Assembly: GCA_963803165.1 (NCBI GenBank) | Contig: CAWDLK010000001.1 | Location: 186,001-250,000 of the forward strand | Source: Changshengia sp963803165 | GTDB taxonomy: Bacteria > Chloroflexota > Dormibacteria > Aeolococcales > Aeolococcaceae | Direction of reading: 5' to 3' | DNA length: 64,000 bases | In this document: piece after piece, positions 41,177 to 49,918 of the stretch | How positions within the stretch are numbered: the first letter of the stretch is position 1 | Layout of the letters: each line of letters starts with the position of its first letter | Notes under the pieces: model-generated | Told to the model about the DNA's origin: nothing | Databases searched by the model: none | The model's input: only the letters and a program-made list of their open reading frames with translations | Made by a program: the position numbers and the translations under genes

Positions 41177-42456
41177 CAACCGGCCGCCGGCCCCACGACC
41201 TGGCGCTTGGCGATCACCACCACGCCGTTGGCGGAGACGGTGAAGCGGCGCGCGTCCTCCTCCGAGTCGCCGCCGATGACCGCGCCGGCGGGCACCACCA
41301 CCTCCTTGTCGATGATCGCCCGGCGCACCGTGGCGCCGTCACCGACCTCGACCCCGTCGAGCAGGACGCTGCCCTCGACGGTCGCCCCCCGACTCACGCG
41401 CACCCCCGGCGAGAGCACGGAGCGGCGCACCGTGCCGCCGGAGACGATCACCCCCGGAGCCACGATCGAGTCCAGGGCCAGACCGCGGCGGCCCTCCTCG
41501 TCGAAGACGAACTTGGCCGGCGGCAGCGGCCCGTAGAAGGAGTAGATCGGCCACTCCAGGTTGTAGAGGCTGAACATCGGGACCACCGAGACCAGGTCCA
41601 TCTGGGCGTCGTAGTAGGCATCCAGGGTTCCCACGTCGCGCCAGTAGCCGCGGTCCTGCTCGGTGCTCCCGGGGACGACGTTGCGCTCGAAGTCGTAGAC
41701 CGCCGCCTCTCCGCGCTCGACCAGACGGGGGATGATGTCACCGCCGAGGTCGTGGCGGCTGGTCTGCCGCTCGGCGTCCTCGACCAGGGCGTCGATCAGG
41801 AGCGGGGCGGTGAAGACGTAGTTGCCCATCGAGGCGAGAGCGTGCCCCGGGTCGTCGGGGAGGCCGACCGAGGTCGTCGGCTTCTCGTGGAAGGCGGTGA
41901 TCCGATCCCCCTCGCACTCGATGATGCCGAAGGAGCTGACCTCCGCGGTGGGCACCTTGACCGCCGCCACGGTCACCCCGGCGCCGGTCGCGATGTGGTG
42001 GGCGAGCATCTGGCGGGGATCCATGCGGTAGAGGTGGTCGGCTCCGAAGACCAGGACGTAGTCGGGCTTCTCGTCGCCGAGGAGGTTGAAGTTCTGGTAG
42101 ATGGCGTCGGCCGACCCGGAGAACCAGCGCGGTCCGCGGCGCATCTGGGCCGGGACCGGGGTGACGTAGCTGCCGAGGAGCGGCGAGAGCCGCCACGCCT
42201 GGCTGATGTGCCGGTCGAGGCTGTGGCTCTTGTACTGGGTCAGGACCGCGATCCGGGTGAACTCGGCGTTGACCAGGTTGCTGAGCACGAAGTCGATGAG
42301 CCGGTACACGCCGCCGATCGGCACCGCCGGCTTGGCCCGATCCTTGGTGAGCGGCCAGAGCCGCTTGCCCTCGCCCCCGGCGAGGACGATGGAGAAGACC
42401 CGCGGCGGACGCCGCAGGGCGGCGGGATCCGCTGCCCGGGATCGGTGGTCTGCCAT
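41176..42456 (-). CDS. glgC: Glucose-1-phosphate adenylyltransferase
   Basis: A 426-residue ADP-glucose pyrophosphorylase, which makes the glucosyl donor for alpha-glucan synthesis. The nucleotide-binding loop is LAGGEGKRLWPLTKDRAKPAVPIGG, shown here from residue 25 (LAGGEGKRLWPLT). Further motifs are GSADAIYQN, DHLYRMDP, FHEKP, ASMGNYVF, GYWRDVGTLDAYY and a C-terminal left-handed beta helix with hexapeptide repeats. The start ATG 42456 has GCAGGAG immediately before it, an unusually close ribosome binding site, and GATGAT 11 nt upstream as a -10. It is the first gene of the glgC-glgM operon. Confidence 0.96.
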   Translation of the reverse strand: MADHRSRAADPAALRRPPRVFSIVLAGGEGKRLWPLTKDRAKPAVPIGGVYRLIDFVLSNLVNAEFTRIAVLTQYKSHSLDRHISQAWRLSPLLGSYVTPVPAQMRRGPRWFSGSADAIYQNFNLLGDEKPDYVLVFGADHLYRMDPRQMLAHHIATGAGVTVAAVKVPTAEVSSFGIIECEGDRITAFHEKPTTSVGLPDDPGHALASMGNYVFTAPLLIDALVEDAERQTSRHDLGGDIIPRLVERGEAAVYDFERNVVPGSTEQDRGYWRDVGTLDAYYDAQMDLVSVVPMFSLYNLEWPIYSFYGPLPPAKFVFDEEGRRGLALDSIVAPGVIVSGGTVRRSVLSPGVRVSRGATVEGSVLLDGVEVGDGATVRRAIIDKEVVVPAGAVIGGDSEEDARRFTVSANGVVVIAKRQVVGPAAG

Positions 42457-42500
42457 CTCCTGCGGGGATCATCGCAGACCGCAGACGGGGGCGGCGGCGG

Positions 42501-43772
42501 TCAGGCCGGCCGCGGAACCTCCAGGGGCTTGGGGGCGCGCGCCGAGCCGGGCACGGTGACCACCCCGAGCCCGGCCGCGGCGAAGGAGACGCCCGCCGCG
42601 GCGGCGAACGCGATCACCAGCCCGCCTCCGAGCAGCGGCCCGGCGGCGGCCGACCCGAGCGGGCTGCCCACGTAGTTGAGCGACATGCTGACCGCGAAGG
42701 CGCGCCCGTACCAGGCGGGGTCCGTCCTCCGCTGGCGCATCGAGAACATGCCGATGTCGATCGGACCGCCGGAGCCCCCGTAGAGGACCATCGCCAGGGC
42801 GGCGACCAGCACGTCGGGAGCGACGGCGAGGACCAGCAGGGAGATCCCGGTCGCCATCATCCCGGCGACGATCAGCCTCAGCTCGCGTCCCTGGCTGCCG
42901 TGGTGGCCCAGCACCACGGCCACGACACCGCCGGTCAGGGCGCTGAGCGCCCAGAGCGCCCCCACCACGGCGGCGTTCTGGTGCAGGTGGTCCAGCACCA
43001 GGACGGGGAGGCCGACGATCAGCACGCCGTTGGCGATGTTGGCGACCGAGAGGCTGACCGCCAGCCCGCGGAGGGTCGCGTTGCCGGCCACGTAGCGGAG
43101 GCCCGCCCAGGCCTCCTGGACCACCGAGCGTGAGGAGCTGCGGCGTGTCACCGGCAGGGGGGCCATGCCCACCAGGGAGAGCGCCGCCACCACGAAGACG
43201 GCGGCGGTCGCCGCCAGAGCCGCCGGGCGGCTGACCAGGCCGGCGACCACGCCGGCGAGGGGGGCGCCGACCACCGCCGCGACGACGTAGCCGGCGCTGT
43301 CCACCGCGTTGGCCCGGTCCCAGAGCTGGCGGGGGACCAGCACCGGGAAGAGGGTCCGTGCCCCTGCGCTGCTCAGCGGGTTGGTCACCGACCCGATCGC
43401 CGCGAGCCCGATCAGCAGGCCCGCGCTCAGGGCGCCGGTGGTGGCGAGGATGACGATGAGCGTCATCAACGCGGCGGCCACCCAGTAGTCGAGCATGATG
43501 AGCTTGGCCCGCCCGCTGCGGTCGAGGAGGGCGCCGGTGAGGGGGCTGACCAGGATCCCGGGCAGGGCGCTGGCGAAGACGGTGGCGCCCGCGATCCCGG
43601 GTGAGTGGAAGCGCTGCAGGGCAAAGAGCACCAGGGCGACCGTCCACATCTGCCCGCCGATGCGTCCGAGCAGCGCCGCGAGGACGAGGCGCGGCAGCCC
43701 GCGGACATCGAGGAGGCTGCGGTAGCTGGGCGCGAGGGGGGCGTCGACGTTCGTGGAGATGCCTCTGGTCAT
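42501..43772 (-). CDS. MFS transporter
   Basis: A 423-residue polytopic transporter with about 12 TM helices. LLDVRGLPRLVLAALLGRIGG starts TM1, LTGALLDRSGRAKLIMLDY is motif A, and NPLSSAGARTLFPVLVPRQLWDRANAVDS is the MFS_1/MdtH-like loop. The final TM lies before a charged tail. The substrate is unknown. It lies 170 bp downstream of the ABC/MarR operon on the same strand. The ATG at 43770-43772 is chosen over a longer low-complexity frame to 43865. No strong ribosome binding site is seen. Confidence 0.86.
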   Translation of the reverse strand: MTRGISTNVDAPLAPSYRSLLDVRGLPRLVLAALLGRIGGQMWTVALVLFALQRFHSPGIAGATVFASALPGILVSPLTGALLDRSGRAKLIMLDYWVAAALMTLIVILATTGALSAGLLIGLAAIGSVTNPLSSAGARTLFPVLVPRQLWDRANAVDSAGYVVAAVVGAPLAGVVAGLVSRPAALAATAAVFVVAALSLVGMAPLPVTRRSSSRSVVQEAWAGLRYVAGNATLRGLAVSLSVANIANGVLIVGLPVLVLDHLHQNAAVVGALWALSALTGGVVAVVLGHHGSQGRELRLIVAGMMATGISLLVLAVAPDVLVAALAMVLYGGSGGPIDIGMFSMRQRRTDPAWYGRAFAVSMSLNYVGSPLGSAAAGPLLGGGLVIAFAAAAGVSFAAAGLGVVTVPGSARAPKPLEVPRPA

Positions 43773-43817
43773 CCGGTTCGGAGGGCGCGCCGAGGCCGTG
43801 ATCTGCGATCGGGCTGT

Positions 43818-43851
43818 GGAGCACGCCGGGTCGCGGCCCGAGGCGTGCTCC
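43818..43851 (-). terminator. Perfect 10-bp hairpin downstream of the MarR gene
   Basis: GGAGCACGCC (43818-43827) and GGCGTGCTCC (43842-43851) are exact inverted repeats, with an inner GGG/CCC extension. It lies between the MarR stop and the MFS start. There is no T-run, so it may be a rho-independent-like stop, an RNA-stabilising stem or an operator. Confidence 0.45.
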
Positions 43852-43942
43852 GCGACGCCGCCCACGGCCAGGGTACTCCGGAGGCCGGCGCCGGCGCGAC
43901 CTGACCGGTGGTCGGCCCCCGGGCGGCCTCAGCCGGCCGGGC

Positions 43943-44452
43943 TCAGGGTTTCGCGGCCTCCCCGCACGCAGGCGTCTCGTCGGCCGGCGGCGCGCCGGCA
44001 GCTCGCTGGAGGAGTCCGACGAGGGTCGCGCACTCCTCGTCGCTGAGGCCCTCCAGGGCCCTGCCGACACCCACCCGCCACGCCGCCTCCTGCTGGGCCA
44101 GCAGCTCCCGTCCCCGCGGGCTCATGGCGACGCGGACCAGGCGGCGGTCGCCGGGATCGCTCAACCGCTCGACGAGCCCCAGCCTCACCAGCCGGTCGGC
44201 CATCTGGGTGGCGCTGCTCAGCGAGGCCGCCTCCAGGCGACCGGCGAGCTCCCCCATGGTGAGAGCGCCGCGCCGGGCGATGGCGTGGAGCGCCTGCATC
44301 TGCTGGACGGTGATCGCTCCCATCTCGGCGTGCACTTCGGCGGGGAGAGATCGGGCGAGGCGGCGGCGCATCCTCGGCACCAGCTCGAAGAACTGCTCGA
44401 TCAGCTCGGCGCGGGTGGGAGCCGGGGGGGTGGTGCCGGCGGTCGAGGTCAA
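43943..44452 (-). CDS. MarR family transcriptional regulator
   Basis: A 169-residue MarR regulator: ITVQQMQALHAIARRGALTMGELAGRL, recognition region LSSATQMADRLVRLGLVERL, wing SDPGDRRLVRVAMSPRG. It is the last gene of the ABC exporter operon. The TTG start (44450-44452) overlaps the exporter stop by 4 bp and has GGAGGAGGTGAG upstream. It likely represses the operon from the inverted repeats near 48198-48248; that is inference from position. Confidence 0.9.
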   Translation of the reverse strand: MTSTAGTTPPAPTRAELIEQFFELVPRMRRRLARSLPAEVHAEMGAITVQQMQALHAIARRGALTMGELAGRLEAASLSSATQMADRLVRLGLVERLSDPGDRRLVRVAMSPRGRELLAQQEAAWRVGVGRALEGLSDEECATLVGLLQRAAGAPPADETPACGEAAKP

Positions 44453-46413
44453 CTCACCTCCTCCAGCGCGTGGGCGAACTGGCTCGCGTAGAGGTCGTGG
44501 TAGAAGCCACGGCGCGACATGAGCTCGTCATGGCTCCCCTGCTCCACGATCCGCCCGGCGTTCATCACCACGATCTCGTCCGCGTTGCGGATGGTGGAGA
44601 GGCGGTGGGCGATCACGAAGCTGGTGCGTCCGTGGCGAAGGCGCGCCATCGCCTCCTGGATGAGCACCTCGGTCCTGGTGTCCACGTTGCTCGTGGCCTC
44701 GTCCAGGATCAGGATGGTCGGATCGGCGAGGAAGGCCCGGGCGATGGTGAGGAGCTGCCGCTCCCCGGCGGAGATGTTGGACGCGTCGTCGTCCAGGACC
44801 GTGTCATACCCCTGCGGCAGCGTCCTGATGAAGTGGTCCGCGTGCGCGGCCTTGGCGGCCGCCACCACCTCGTCGTGGCTGGCTCCGCTCCTACCGTAGG
44901 CGATGTTGTCGCGGACGCTGCCGGCGAACAGCCAGGTGTCCTGCAGCACCATCCCGAACATGCCCCGGATGCTCTCGCGAGAGAGGTCGCGGGCATCGAC
45001 CCCGTCCATGTAGATGTGCCCGGAGTCGATCTCGTAGAAGCGCATGAGGAGGTTCACGATGGTCGTCTTGCCGGCTCCGGTGGGGCCCACGATGGCCACC
45101 GTCTCACCCGGCCGCACGTCGAGGTCGAACTCCTGGATGAGCGGCTTGTCCGGGTGGTAGCGGAAGGAGACATTGTCCAGGACGACGTGACCCTGCGGGG
45201 TGGGCAGCACCGCCAGCGAGGGCCGCTCGGGCACCTGCTCGTCGGCGGCCAGGAACTCGAAGACCCGCTCGGCGGAGGCCAGCCCCGACTGCAGCATGTT
45301 CATCTGGCTGGCGATCTGCATGATCGGGTTGGTGAACTGGCGGGAGTACTGGATGAAGGCCTGGATGTCGCCGAGCGAGATGTTTCCCGTCACCACCAGG
45401 TAGCCGCCGATGACCCCGATGGCGACGTAGTTCAGGTTGGAGAGGAACATCATCGCCGGCTGGATGATGCCGGAGAGGAACTGGGCCCGGAAGCTCGGCT
45501 CATAGAGAGCCTGGTTCTCGCGCCCGAAGTCGTCCAGCGTCCGCTGGGAGCGCCCGAAGACCTGGACCAGGGTGTGCCCGGTGTGGGTCTGCTCGACCAG
45601 GCTGTTGACCACGCCGGTGCGCTCCCACTGGGTGGTGAAGTGCCTCTGCGACCGGCGCGCGACCAGGAAGGTCACCCCGATCGACATCGGCACCATCACC
45701 AGCGAGATCAGCGCCAGCAGCCAGCTGATCGACAGCATCATGATCAGCACGCCGAGGATGGTGAGGATGGAGGTGAGCAGCTGGCTGAGGCCCTGCTGGA
45801 GGGTCGTGGTCACGTTGTCGATGTCGTTGGTGACGCGGCTCAGCACGTCGCCGTGGGGGTGGCTGTCGAAGTACTGCAGAGGCAGCCGGGCCAGCTTGCC
45901 CTCCACGTCGCGGCGCATCCCGGAGACGGTCCGCTGCGCCACCCCGGCCATGATGTAGCCCTGACCCCAGCTCAGCACGGCGCCGAGCAGGAAGAGGACG
46001 GCCACGACACCGAGGTCGACGCCGAGCTGGTTGAACTGGATGCCCTGGCCCGGGGTCACGGTGGTGCCGGTCAGCATCTGCGCCAGCTGACCCTGGCCGT
46101 GAAGCCTCAGGTACGCCTCCGCCTGGGCCTGGCTGGTCCCCGCCGGGAGGCTCTTGCCGATCAGCCCGTCGAAGAGGACGTTGGTGGCGTTGCCGATGAT
46201 CCGAGGCGCGGCGACCGTGAACCCGACCCCCACCGAACCGATGGCGGCTGCGGCCGCGATCCACCACCGGTCGGGGCGGAGCCTCCCGAGGAGCTGGCGC
46301 AGGGCCCTGCCGAGATCCTTGGCCTTCTGCGGCGGCCCGCCTCCCATCATCCCGTGCGGGCCGCCGAACCCACCGCCTCTGCGCTGTCCGCGGCCCGGGC
46401 CGCGCGCCATCAT
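44449..46413 (-). CDS. ABC exporter subunit B (canonical Walker B, degenerate signature)
   Basis: A 654-residue half-transporter: Gly/Arg-rich N-terminus, six TM helices (about 50-370), then a nucleotide-binding domain. Walker A is GPTGAGKTT, the Q-loop is GMVLQDTWLFAG and Walker B is ILILDEATSNVD with catalytic Glu. The signature, however, is NISAGERQ rather than LSGGQ. The partner subunit shows the reverse pattern, which is the mark of heterodimeric exporters such as TM287/288 or LmrCD. Likely a drug or lipid exporter. The ATG overlaps the partner stop by 4 bp. Confidence 0.94.
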   Translation of the reverse strand: MMARGPGRGQRRGGGFGGPHGMMGGGPPQKAKDLGRALRQLLGRLRPDRWWIAAAAAIGSVGVGFTVAAPRIIGNATNVLFDGLIGKSLPAGTSQAQAEAYLRLHGQGQLAQMLTGTTVTPGQGIQFNQLGVDLGVVAVLFLLGAVLSWGQGYIMAGVAQRTVSGMRRDVEGKLARLPLQYFDSHPHGDVLSRVTNDIDNVTTTLQQGLSQLLTSILTILGVLIMMLSISWLLALISLVMVPMSIGVTFLVARRSQRHFTTQWERTGVVNSLVEQTHTGHTLVQVFGRSQRTLDDFGRENQALYEPSFRAQFLSGIIQPAMMFLSNLNYVAIGVIGGYLVVTGNISLGDIQAFIQYSRQFTNPIMQIASQMNMLQSGLASAERVFEFLAADEQVPERPSLAVLPTPQGHVVLDNVSFRYHPDKPLIQEFDLDVRPGETVAIVGPTGAGKTTIVNLLMRFYEIDSGHIYMDGVDARDLSRESIRGMFGMVLQDTWLFAGSVRDNIAYGRSGASHDEVVAAAKAAHADHFIRTLPQGYDTVLDDDASNISAGERQLLTIARAFLADPTILILDEATSNVDTRTEVLIQEAMARLRHGRTSFVIAHRLSTIRNADEIVVMNAGRIVEQGSHDELMSRRGFYHDLYASQFAHALEEVS

Positions 46414-48143
46414 GCCGCGTTCTCCCCGAGCTGCGAGACGACGATCTCCCGGTACTCCGGGCAGGAGACCATGAGCTGCTCGTGGGTTCCGGAGCCCACC
46501 ACCACGCCGTCGTCGAGGACGATGATCCGGTCGGCGCTCAGGATGGTGCTCACCCGCTGGGCCACGATCACCACGGTCACGTCCCGGGTCTCGGCGCTCA
46601 GCTCCGCCCGAAGCCGCGCGTCCGTCGCCGCGTCCAGTGCCGAGAAGCAGTCGTCGAAGAGGTAGATCAGGGGTCGCTTGACCAGGGCACGGGCGATGGC
46701 GAGACGCTGCCGCTGGCCGCCGGAGACGTTGGTGCCACCCTGGTCGATCTCCGCCTCGAGCTGGCCGCCCATGGTGGCCACGAAGTCACGGGCCTGAGCC
46801 ACCTGAAGGGCATGCCAGAGGTCGGCGTCGGTGGCGTCCTCGCCGGCGAAGCGCAGGTTGTCCGCGATCGTCCCGCTGAACAGGTATGCCTGCTGGGGCA
46901 CCAGACCGATGCACCCCCACAGCTCGTCGAGGCTGCGCTCCCTGACGTCCACTCCGTCGAGGAGCACCGACCCGGAGGTCGCGTCGAAGAAGCGCGGGAT
47001 GAGGTTCAGGAGGGTCGTCTTGCCGGCGCCGGTGCCACCGATGATGGCGGTGGTCTCTCCGGGGCGGAGCAGGAACGAGACGTCGCGGAGCACCGGCTGC
47101 TCTCCACCCGGGTAGCCGAAGGTGACATCGCGGAACTCGACGACCCCCTTCGCGACGGCCGGGCTCACCGGATGCTCGGGGCTCTGGATCGCCGGCTGCA
47201 CCCGCGCCACCGCGTCGATGCGCTCGGCGCTCGCCTGAGCGCGCGGGACCAGGATGAACATGACCACGGCGATGAGCACCGACATCAGGATCTGGAGGAT
47301 GTAGGCGAGAAACGCGGTGAGGTTGCCGATCGGCATCTGCCCGCTGCTGATGAGGTGGCCCCCGAACCAGAGGACCGCGACGCTGGAGAGGTTCATGATC
47401 GCCATCATCAGGGGCATGGCGAGCACGAAGAGCCGGTTGACCCGCAGGCCGGTCGCGGTGAGGCTGGCGTTGGCGGCGGCGAAGCGGCGCTCCTCGTCGT
47501 CGGAGCGGACGAAGGCGCGGATCACGCGGACGCCGGTGATCTGCTCGCGCAGCACCTGGTTGATCTTGTCGATCTTCACCTGCATCGACTTGAACTGCGG
47601 CACGGCGAGGAAGAGCATGGCTACCACGATCAGGGCCATCAGCGGGACGGCCACCACCAGCAGCACGGAGAGGGTGACGTCCTCGTGGAGCGCCATGATC
47701 ACACCGCCGACCATCATGATCGGCGCCGCCACCATCAGGGTCAGCGCCATCTGCAGGAAGATCTGGATCTGCTGCACGTCGTTGGTGTTGCGGGTGATCA
47801 GCGAGGCGGTCCCGAAGCTGTTCATCTCGCGCGCCGAGAAGCGCATGACGCGGTCGAAGATGATGGCGCGCAGATCGCGGCCGACCCCCATCGAGGTGCG
47901 CGAGGCGAAGTAGGTGGCGATGACGGCCGCCACCCCGCTCAGCAGGGTGAGTGCGAGCATCCACGCGCCGGTGTGCCAGATGTAGCCGACGTCGCCCTTG
48001 CTGATGCCGTTGTTGATGATGTCGGCGGTCAGGTTGGGCAGGTAGAGGCCGAGGATGGTCTGGGCGACGATCAGCACGAGGACGGTCGATACCGGTACCC
48101 GGTAGGGCCGGAGGCGCGCCAGCATCATGCGGATCAGGGTCAC
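46410..48143 (-). CDS. ABC exporter subunit A (degenerate catalytic Glu)
   Basis: A 577-residue half-transporter. Six TM helices (LARLRPYRVPVSTVLVLIVA onward) are followed by a nucleotide-binding domain with Walker A GGTGAGKTT, signature NVSGGQRQ and Walker B IYLFDDCFSALD. Here Asp replaces the catalytic Glu, so the composite site formed by this Walker B is predicted inactive or slow. With subunit B it forms an asymmetric heterodimer. The GTG at 48143 has GGGAGG 8 nt upstream. It heads the operon A-B-marR, and its promoter region (48144-48238) contains AT-rich inverted repeats. Confidence 0.94.
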   Translation of the reverse strand: MTLIRMMLARLRPYRVPVSTVLVLIVAQTILGLYLPNLTADIINNGISKGDVGYIWHTGAWMLALTLLSGVAAVIATYFASRTSMGVGRDLRAIIFDRVMRFSAREMNSFGTASLITRNTNDVQQIQIFLQMALTLMVAAPIMMVGGVIMALHEDVTLSVLLVVAVPLMALIVVAMLFLAVPQFKSMQVKIDKINQVLREQITGVRVIRAFVRSDDEERRFAAANASLTATGLRVNRLFVLAMPLMMAIMNLSSVAVLWFGGHLISSGQMPIGNLTAFLAYILQILMSVLIAVVMFILVPRAQASAERIDAVARVQPAIQSPEHPVSPAVAKGVVEFRDVTFGYPGGEQPVLRDVSFLLRPGETTAIIGGTGAGKTTLLNLIPRFFDATSGSVLLDGVDVRERSLDELWGCIGLVPQQAYLFSGTIADNLRFAGEDATDADLWHALQVAQARDFVATMGGQLEAEIDQGGTNVSGGQRQRLAIARALVKRPLIYLFDDCFSALDAATDARLRAELSAETRDVTVVIVAQRVSTILSADRIIVLDDGVVVGSGTHEQLMVSCPEYREIVVSQLGENAA

Positions 48144-48197
48144 GGCGTGGGCCTCCCGAGGGGTCGGGGAGCGGGGGAAAGGTGTGGGTCGGTCAAG

Positions 48198-48248
48198 TCC
48201 TACATGTACTGTACCATACCGCCGAGGCAGGATTCAGCTCATGTAGGA
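48198..48248. promoter_or_regulatory. Inverted repeats before the ABC exporter operon, candidate operator
   Basis: TCCTACATG (48198-48206) and CATGTAGGA (48240-48248) are perfect 9-bp inverted repeats 33 bp apart. Between them ATGTAC-T-GTACCAT forms a second near-palindrome, with TATGGT on the minus strand as a possible -10. The right arm overlaps the end of the neighbouring gene. It is a plausible MarR binding region. Confidence 0.5.
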
Positions 48249-49201
48249 GATCCGTCACCCCGCGCGACAGGCCGGCGACGGGACCACGCCACCAGGGCGA
48301 GGCCGCCGAGGACGATGACGCCGATGGAGAGGGCGATGGTGATCAGCCACCTCCCGGTGAGGCTCCCGCCGGAGTAGCTGGGGATGGTCGGGATGGTCTG
48401 CAGCCGGTGGATGTAGAGGCCCCGGCTCGTCCCGGCCCAGATGGCAGGCGCGGGGCCCGAGGGGTCCGCCGCCAGGCTGAGGACGTCGTCGGGGAGGCCG
48501 GGGTCAGCCCTCACCCAGTCGTCCCCCCCGTTGGAGGTGAGCAGGGTCCCGTAGCCGTCGGTGCCGAGGTAGACGACGCCGCTCACCGCGCGGGTGTTGA
48601 AGGCGACGAGGGAGGTGACGGCCGGAGTGCCGGTGACCAGGGTGGTGGGCAGCAGGGCGAGCGAGACCGACCAGCCGCCGGTCGGCGCCCGTCGCCAGAT
48701 CGTCCCCGACGTGCTGACGGCGATCACCACCCCCGGTGTCGCCACGGGCGCCGCGATCAGGTGCGCTCCCGGACCGAGGTCGGGGCTGCCCGGATCGCGG
48801 CTCGGGGATCCCGATCCCCGGCTCACCAGCACCAGCCCAGCGGGGCTGATCGACCAGGTGCGGGAGCCGGCGGTGACCTTCGCCGCCGGCGTGGGGGGCG
48901 GTCCCGAGGCAGCGACGAAGCCGGAGGCCGTCTGGACCGTGGTCTGGCCTCCGACCACCGCCGTGACCCTGCCCTGGACCACGGCGACTCGCGACACGCT
49001 CTGCCCGGCGAAGGCGACGAGCTGCCACCATCCGCCGGCCGCCTGCGCGGGGAGCGCCGTGAGGGAGGTCAGAGCGATGACGGCGAGGGGCGCCCCGATC
49101 AGCAGCCGGGCCCGGAGCGCCGCGCCGGCGCGGGCCGGCGGGCGTCGGGTCAGCGGAACCGCGACGTGCGGGCCAGCATGCTCAGGCCCCCGAAGAACCA
49201 C
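48239..49201 (-). CDS. Exported beta-propeller-like protein with C-terminal membrane anchor
   Basis: About 320 residues. A hydrophobic export segment (ARLLIGAPLAVIALTSLTALPAQA) precedes a repetitive beta-rich region with BNR/YCF48-like blades (GTIWRRAPTGGWSVSL, LGTDGYGTLLTSNGGDDWVRADPGLP, IWAGTSRGLYIH). It ends in a single TM helix plus Arg-rich stop (SIGVIVLGGLALVAWSRRR). The layout equals that of the protein at 55751-57157. The start is uncertain: GTG 49199-49201 has GGAGGG close by; the only later option is a CTG overlapping the upstream stop (CTGA). Confidence 0.72.
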   Translation of the reverse strand: MVLRGPEHAGPHVAVPLTRRPPARAGAALRARLLIGAPLAVIALTSLTALPAQAAGGWWQLVAFAGQSVSRVAVVQGRVTAVVGGQTTVQTASGFVAASGPPPTPAAKVTAGSRTWSISPAGLVLVSRGSGSPSRDPGSPDLGPGAHLIAAPVATPGVVIAVSTSGTIWRRAPTGGWSVSLALLPTTLVTGTPAVTSLVAFNTRAVSGVVYLGTDGYGTLLTSNGGDDWVRADPGLPDDVLSLAADPSGPAPAIWAGTSRGLYIHRLQTIPTIPSYSGGSLTGRWLITIALSIGVIVLGGLALVAWSRRRPVARGDGSPT

Positions 49202-49806
49202 ATCCCTCCGATGACGATCAGGAACCAGGGGACGTAGACAATGTTGGCACCGCCGCCCGCGCTGTTGAGGCTGACCACGGTGATGACGATGCCGATGGCC
49301 AGGAGGATGGCGCCGAGGACGGTGTGGGTGACGGCCCGCCGGCGCAGGAACGGCCCCGTCGGACGCCCCCCGCCCATCGGCCCGTACATCCCCCGGCGCC
49401 AGCCCCGGTAACCCATCCCGGGGTACCCCGGGAACCCGGAGCCGTAGGGACCCTGGCCGTAAGGAGGTTGGCCGTAAGGAGGTTGGCCGTAAGGAGGTTG
49501 GCCGTAGGGAGGTTGGCCGTAGGGCGCCGGAGCCTCGGGGCCGGCGGCGTTGGGAGGGGCGCCGAACGGGAGTGGGGCGGGCGCCGGGCCGGCGGGCGCG
49601 CCCCAGGGCGTCGATGGATCGGGCATGCCGCCCTGACCCGGCTGAGGGCCCCCGGCCGGCGCGTCGGGCGACGCGCCCGGCGTGGCCGGGGTCCACGGCG
49701 TGTACCAGTCGGAGCCGGTGCCGAGCGGCGACGGGGTCGCCGAGGGGGGATCGGGGCTCCCCGGGGATCCGGGATCCGAGGTGGGCAGGTCGCCTGATTG
49801 GGTCAT
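49150..49806 (-). CDS. Membrane protein with YGQPP repeats
   Basis: A 218-residue protein. The first 150 residues are Pro/Gly/Ala/Tyr-rich and probably disordered, including five tandem YGQPP-type repeats (about 94-118). Two TM helices follow (VLGAILLAIGIVITVVSL and VPWFLIVIGGMWFFGGL). Similar Pro/Tyr-rich plus TM proteins are common in GC-rich Gram-positives; the function is unknown. It overlaps the next gene's likely start and may be co-transcribed with it. Confidence 0.78.
   Translation of the reverse strand: MTQSGDLPTSDPGSPGSPDPPSATPSPLGTGSDWYTPWTPATPGASPDAPAGGPQPGQGGMPDPSTPWGAPAGPAPAPLPFGAPPNAAGPEAPAPYGQPPYGQPPYGQPPYGQPPYGQGPYGSGFPGYPGMGYRGWRRGMYGPMGGGRPTGPFLRRRAVTHTVLGAILLAIGIVITVVSLNSAGGGANIVYVPWFLIVIGGMWFFGGLSMLARTSRFR
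49455..49529 (-). repeat. Five 15-bp tandem repeats in coding sequence
   Basis: The unit GGCCGTAAGGAGGTT (plus strand) occurs at 49455, 49470 and 49485, with a one-base variant at 49500 and a partial copy from 49515. It encodes YGQPP on the minus strand. The near-perfect DNA identity implies recent slippage expansion. Confidence 0.9.
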
Positions 49807-49918
49807 CCGGCCGTCTCCGCAGGGGGTGGGAGGTGGATCGAGCATACCCGGTCGCGGTCCCCGGTATCGCCGCCGCGCTCTCGCGAGGGACACGTGCCCG
49901 CGTGCCAGAATCTGCGCT

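Noticed and set aside
46482..48377. Plus-strand frame opposite the ABC exporter
   Set aside because: His/Asp/Glu-rich antisense frame without any domain; both ABC genes are certain.
49455..49529. Iteron origin from five 15-bp repeats
   Set aside because: They lie inside a membrane-protein gene and encode YGQPP in frame; no DnaA boxes or replication gene nearby.
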